DNA from: an uncultured Flavobacteriaceae bacterium
GTDB taxonomy: Bacteria; Bacteroidota; Bacteroidia; Flavobacteriales; Flavobacteriaceae
DNA: 24,585 nt
Reading direction: 5' to 3'
Assembly (NCBI GenBank): GCA_913044085.1
Contig: CAJWNW010000011.1
Span: 1 to 24,585 of the forward strand
In this document: positions 22,521-24,585 of the stretch, piece by piece
How the letters are laid out: the number at the start of each line of letters is the position of its first letter
Numbering within the stretch: the stretch's first letter is position 1
Translations under genes and position numbers: made by a program
Notes under the pieces: model-generated
Databases searched by the model: none
Told to the model about the DNA's origin: nothing
Seen by the model: only the letters and a program-made list of their open reading frames with translations

Positions 22521-23378
22521 TTAGTTGTTCAGCGCCTCAGCACCTCCAACGATTTCAAGAATCTCATTGGTAATGGCTGCTTGTCTTGCTTTATTATAGG
22601 TCAATTTTAATTGATCCCTTAGTTCTGTAGCATTGTCCGTTGCCTTGTGCATGGCTGTCATTCGGGCGCCATGCTCGCTAGCAAAACTATCTCTAATAGC
22701 TTTGAATAATTGTGTTTTTAAAGACTTTGGTATCAAGGTTTCGACAATTTCCGCTTTCGAGGGCTCAAATATATAGTCTTGATTTACATTTATACTTTCC
22801 GTGGTTGAAACAATGGGTAAAAATGGCTCCGTCATCACAACTTGAGTGGCCGCATTCTTAAATTTATTGTAAACCAATTCAATTTTATCAAATGCTCCCG
22901 ATTCAAACTGCGCCATCAACATCTCGGCAATTGTTGCAACATTTTCAAAAGTCAAATCATCAAAAACACTGCTTTGGTTTGAAATGACTTGGTACTCTTT
23001 TGCAAGTGCATCATTGCCTTTTTTTCCAATGGCCACTACAGAAACTTTTTGGTTCGCATAGCCCTTCGCTAAATGAGTCGCCTGTTTAATGATGTTAGAA
23101 TTAAAGGCGCCACATAGCCCTCTATTGGAAGTAATGGCTACAATAAGTACTGTTTTTATGTCGCGCTGTTCTGCAAATTTACTGCCACTGTCCGCATCTA
23201 AAGTGGTGCTTAAATTTTGTAAAAGCTCTGTGAGCTTATCTGCATAGGGGCGCATGGCAGTAATGGCGTCTTGGGCCTTTTTTAACTTGGCAGCAGAAAC
23301 CATTTTCATGGCACTTGTTATCTGCATCGTAGACGATACAGACGAAATTCTATTTCTTATTTCCTTTAAATTTGCCAT
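22521..23378 (-). CDS. atpG: ATP synthase F1 subunit gamma
   Basis: The gamma subunit is the central rotor shaft of F1-ATPase and couples proton flow in Fo to catalysis in the alpha/beta ring. The 285-residue product has the canonical N-terminal helix (ANLKEIRNRISSVSSTMQIT, then SAMKMVSAAKLKKAQ), the ITSNRGLCGAFNSNI core segment, and the C-terminal helix with SEHGARMTAMHKATDNA and ending LTYNKARQAAITNEILEIVGGAEAL. It begins 8 bases after the atpA stop and is followed by a strong terminator, so it ends the operon here; atpD and atpC do not follow and must be elsewhere. Identification is certain. Confidence 0.98.
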   Translation of the reverse strand: MANLKEIRNRISSVSSTMQITSAMKMVSAAKLKKAQDAITAMRPYADKLTELLQNLSTTLDADSGSKFAEQRDIKTVLIVAITSNRGLCGAFNSNIIKQATHLAKGYANQKVSVVAIGKKGNDALAKEYQVISNQSSVFDDLTFENVATIAEMLMAQFESGAFDKIELVYNKFKNAATQVVMTEPFLPIVSTTESINVNQDYIFEPSKAEIVETLIPKSLKTQLFKAIRDSFASEHGARMTAMHKATDNATELRDQLKLTYNKARQAAITNEILEIVGGAEALNN

Positions 23379-23386
23379 GCTTTAAA

Positions 23387-24585
23387 CTAGTTGTATTTGG
23401 CAGACATGTCTTTTGCTACTTTTGTTAAGGTGTCTGTGACCTCGTCTGTAAGCTTCCCGGATTTAAGAGTGGCCAAAACATCACTGTGTTTTGCTTTTAA
23501 AAACTCGATGTATTCAGATTCAAACTCTTTGACTTTATTTACAGGCACATCGCGCAATAAATTTTTAGATCCTGCATATATAATCGCAATTTGATCTTCC
23601 ACCTTAAAAGGATCATTTTGTGCTTGCTTAAGAATTTCAACGTTTCTTTTTCCTTTTTCAATAACGTTCAATGTGACAGCGTCCAAATCTGAACCAAACT
23701 TGGCAAAGGCCTCTAGTTCACGGAACTGTGCTTGATCAAGTTTTAATGTTCCAGATACTTTTTTCATAGATTTAATCTGCGCATTACCGCCTACACGAGA
23801 TACCGAAATACCTACGTTAATCGCTGGGCGAACACCAGAGTTGAATAAATCTCCATCCAAGAAAATCTGACCATCTGTAATCGAAATTACATTTGTAGGA
23901 ATGTAAGCAGATACATCCCCCGCTTGTGTTTCAATGATTGGAAGTGCTGTTAAAGAGCCGCCGCCTTTTACCAACGGCTTTAAGGATTCTGGCAAATCGT
24001 TCATGTCTTTTGCAAGGTTGTCATCGTTAATGACTTTTGCAGACCGCTCCAACAAGCGCGAGTGTAAGTAAAATACATCCCCTGGGTAAGCCTCACGTCC
24101 TGGAGGACGGCGTAATAATAGTGAGACTTCACGGTAAGCTACAGCTTGTTTTGACAAATCATCATAAACAATAAGAGCAGGTCGACCAGTATCTCTAAAA
24201 TATTCTCCAATTGCAGCGCCCGCAAACGGTGCATAAACCTGCATTGGCGCAGGGTCTGATGCGTTTGCTGCTACAATTGTAGTGTAAGCCAAGGCCCCTT
24301 TTTCTTCAAGTGTTTTTGAAATCAATGCAACGGTAGATGCTTTTTGCCCCACGGCAACATAAATACAATATACAGGTTCTCCTGCGTCGTAAAATTCTTT
24401 TTGATTTAAAATGGTATCTATACAAACCGCTGTTTTCCCTGTTTGACGGTCTCCAATTACAAGTTCTCTTTGTCCACGTCCTACGGGAATCATGGCATCA
24501 ATGGATTTTATTCCTGTTTGAAGTGGTTCGGTGACCGGCTCACGGAATACAACGCCTGGTGCTTTGCGCTCCAATGGCATTTGAT
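23387..24585 (-). CDS. atpA: ATP synthase F1 subunit alpha, N-terminus missing
   Basis: The alpha subunit forms the non-catalytic half of the F1 hexamer. The frame enters at the right edge (codon at 24583-24581) without a start, and 398 codons to the stop at 23387 are visible, so about 125-130 N-terminal residues of a usual ~525 are outside the window; the Met at 24580 is internal, in the conserved PLERKAPGV segment. Visible landmarks are the nucleotide loop GDRQTGKT, YVAVGQKASTVA, ALIVYDDLSKQAVAYRE, LLRRPPGREAYPGDVFYLHSRLLERSAK and the SISDGQIFLD-like VISITDGQIFLD region. The conserved Gln of GDRQTGKT is present. It is followed by atpG 8 bases on. Identification is certain. Confidence 0.98.
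   Translation of the reverse strand, partial: QMPLERKAPGVVFREPVTEPLQTGIKSIDAMIPVGRGQRELVIGDRQTGKTAVCIDTILNQKEFYDAGEPVYCIYVAVGQKASTVALISKTLEEKGALAYTTIVAANASDPAPMQVYAPFAGAAIGEYFRDTGRPALIVYDDLSKQAVAYREVSLLLRRPPGREAYPGDVFYLHSRLLERSAKVINDDNLAKDMNDLPESLKPLVKGGGSLTALPIIETQAGDVSAYIPTNVISITDGQIFLDGDLFNSGVRPAINVGISVSRVGGNAQIKSMKKVSGTLKLDQAQFRELEAFAKFGSDLDAVTLNVIEKGKRNVEILKQAQNDPFKVEDQIAIIYAGSKNLLRDVPVNKVKEFESEYIEFLKAKHSDVLATLKSGKLTDEVTDTLTKVAKDMSAKYN

Noticed and set aside
1..24585. Mobile element, defence system, CRISPR, biosynthetic cluster or other unusual accessory system.
   Set aside because: No transposase, integrase, repeats, restriction or toxin genes, no repeated spacers and no compositional break; every gene but one fits a conserved family.

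Overview
The window looks like ordinary chromosomal core sequence from a member of the Bacteroidota, most likely the family Flavobacteriaceae. The evidence is: a gliding-motility lipoprotein gene (gldH); Bacteroidota-type promoters with a TAnnTTTG -7 box; A-rich leaders instead of Shine-Dalgarno sites; a DUF4292 lipoprotein; a membrane protein joining a CCDC81-type HU region to a SPOR domain; and an ATP synthase cluster that ends at atpG. The DNA is AT-rich and nearly all coding. I see 24 protein genes, two of them cut by the window edges. There are no tRNA or rRNA genes, no insertion sequence, no CRISPR array, and no gap longer than about 200 bases.

Layout. Positions 1-2783 (+) carry three heme genes: hemE (5' end missing), hemF and hemB. 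Positions 2834-6386 (+) carry a membrane-anchored serine hydrolase of the beta-lactamase/PBP4 type, a predicted 3'-5' exonuclease and a double-ATPase subunit of a peptide-type ABC transporter. A minus-strand block (10608 down to 6381) holds gldH, a class A penicillin-binding protein and the two subunits of a 3-oxoacid CoA-transferase. Upstream of it and also on the minus strand is trhO (tRNA U34 hydroxylase). recA (+) diverges from trhO. plsC (-) and trpS (+) diverge from overlapping promoters. The HU/SPOR protein and an acyl-CoA thioesterase follow on the plus strand.

From 21874 down to 16635 (-) is a tight five-gene operon: a flippase-like membrane protein, dut, a TPR protein, a DUF4292 lipoprotein and an EnvC-like murein hydrolase activator. 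Beyond it are a small unknown lipoprotein, a clear intrinsic terminator, atpG and the 3' part of atpA (-).

How the genes relate. Envelope and cell-wall work recurs (PBP1A, GldH, EnvC-like protein, SPOR protein, flippase, PlsC), mixed with housekeeping functions (heme, RecA, TrpS, dUTPase, ATP synthase). I found no convincing undescribed system. The most informative sequence-level observations are five exact TAnnTTTG promoter boxes, which correct three start codons and suggest very short or absent leaders at two genes; the divergent, physically overlapping plsC/trpS promoters; the non-zinc metal site of HemB; and the loss of metal ligands in the EnvC-like LytM domain.
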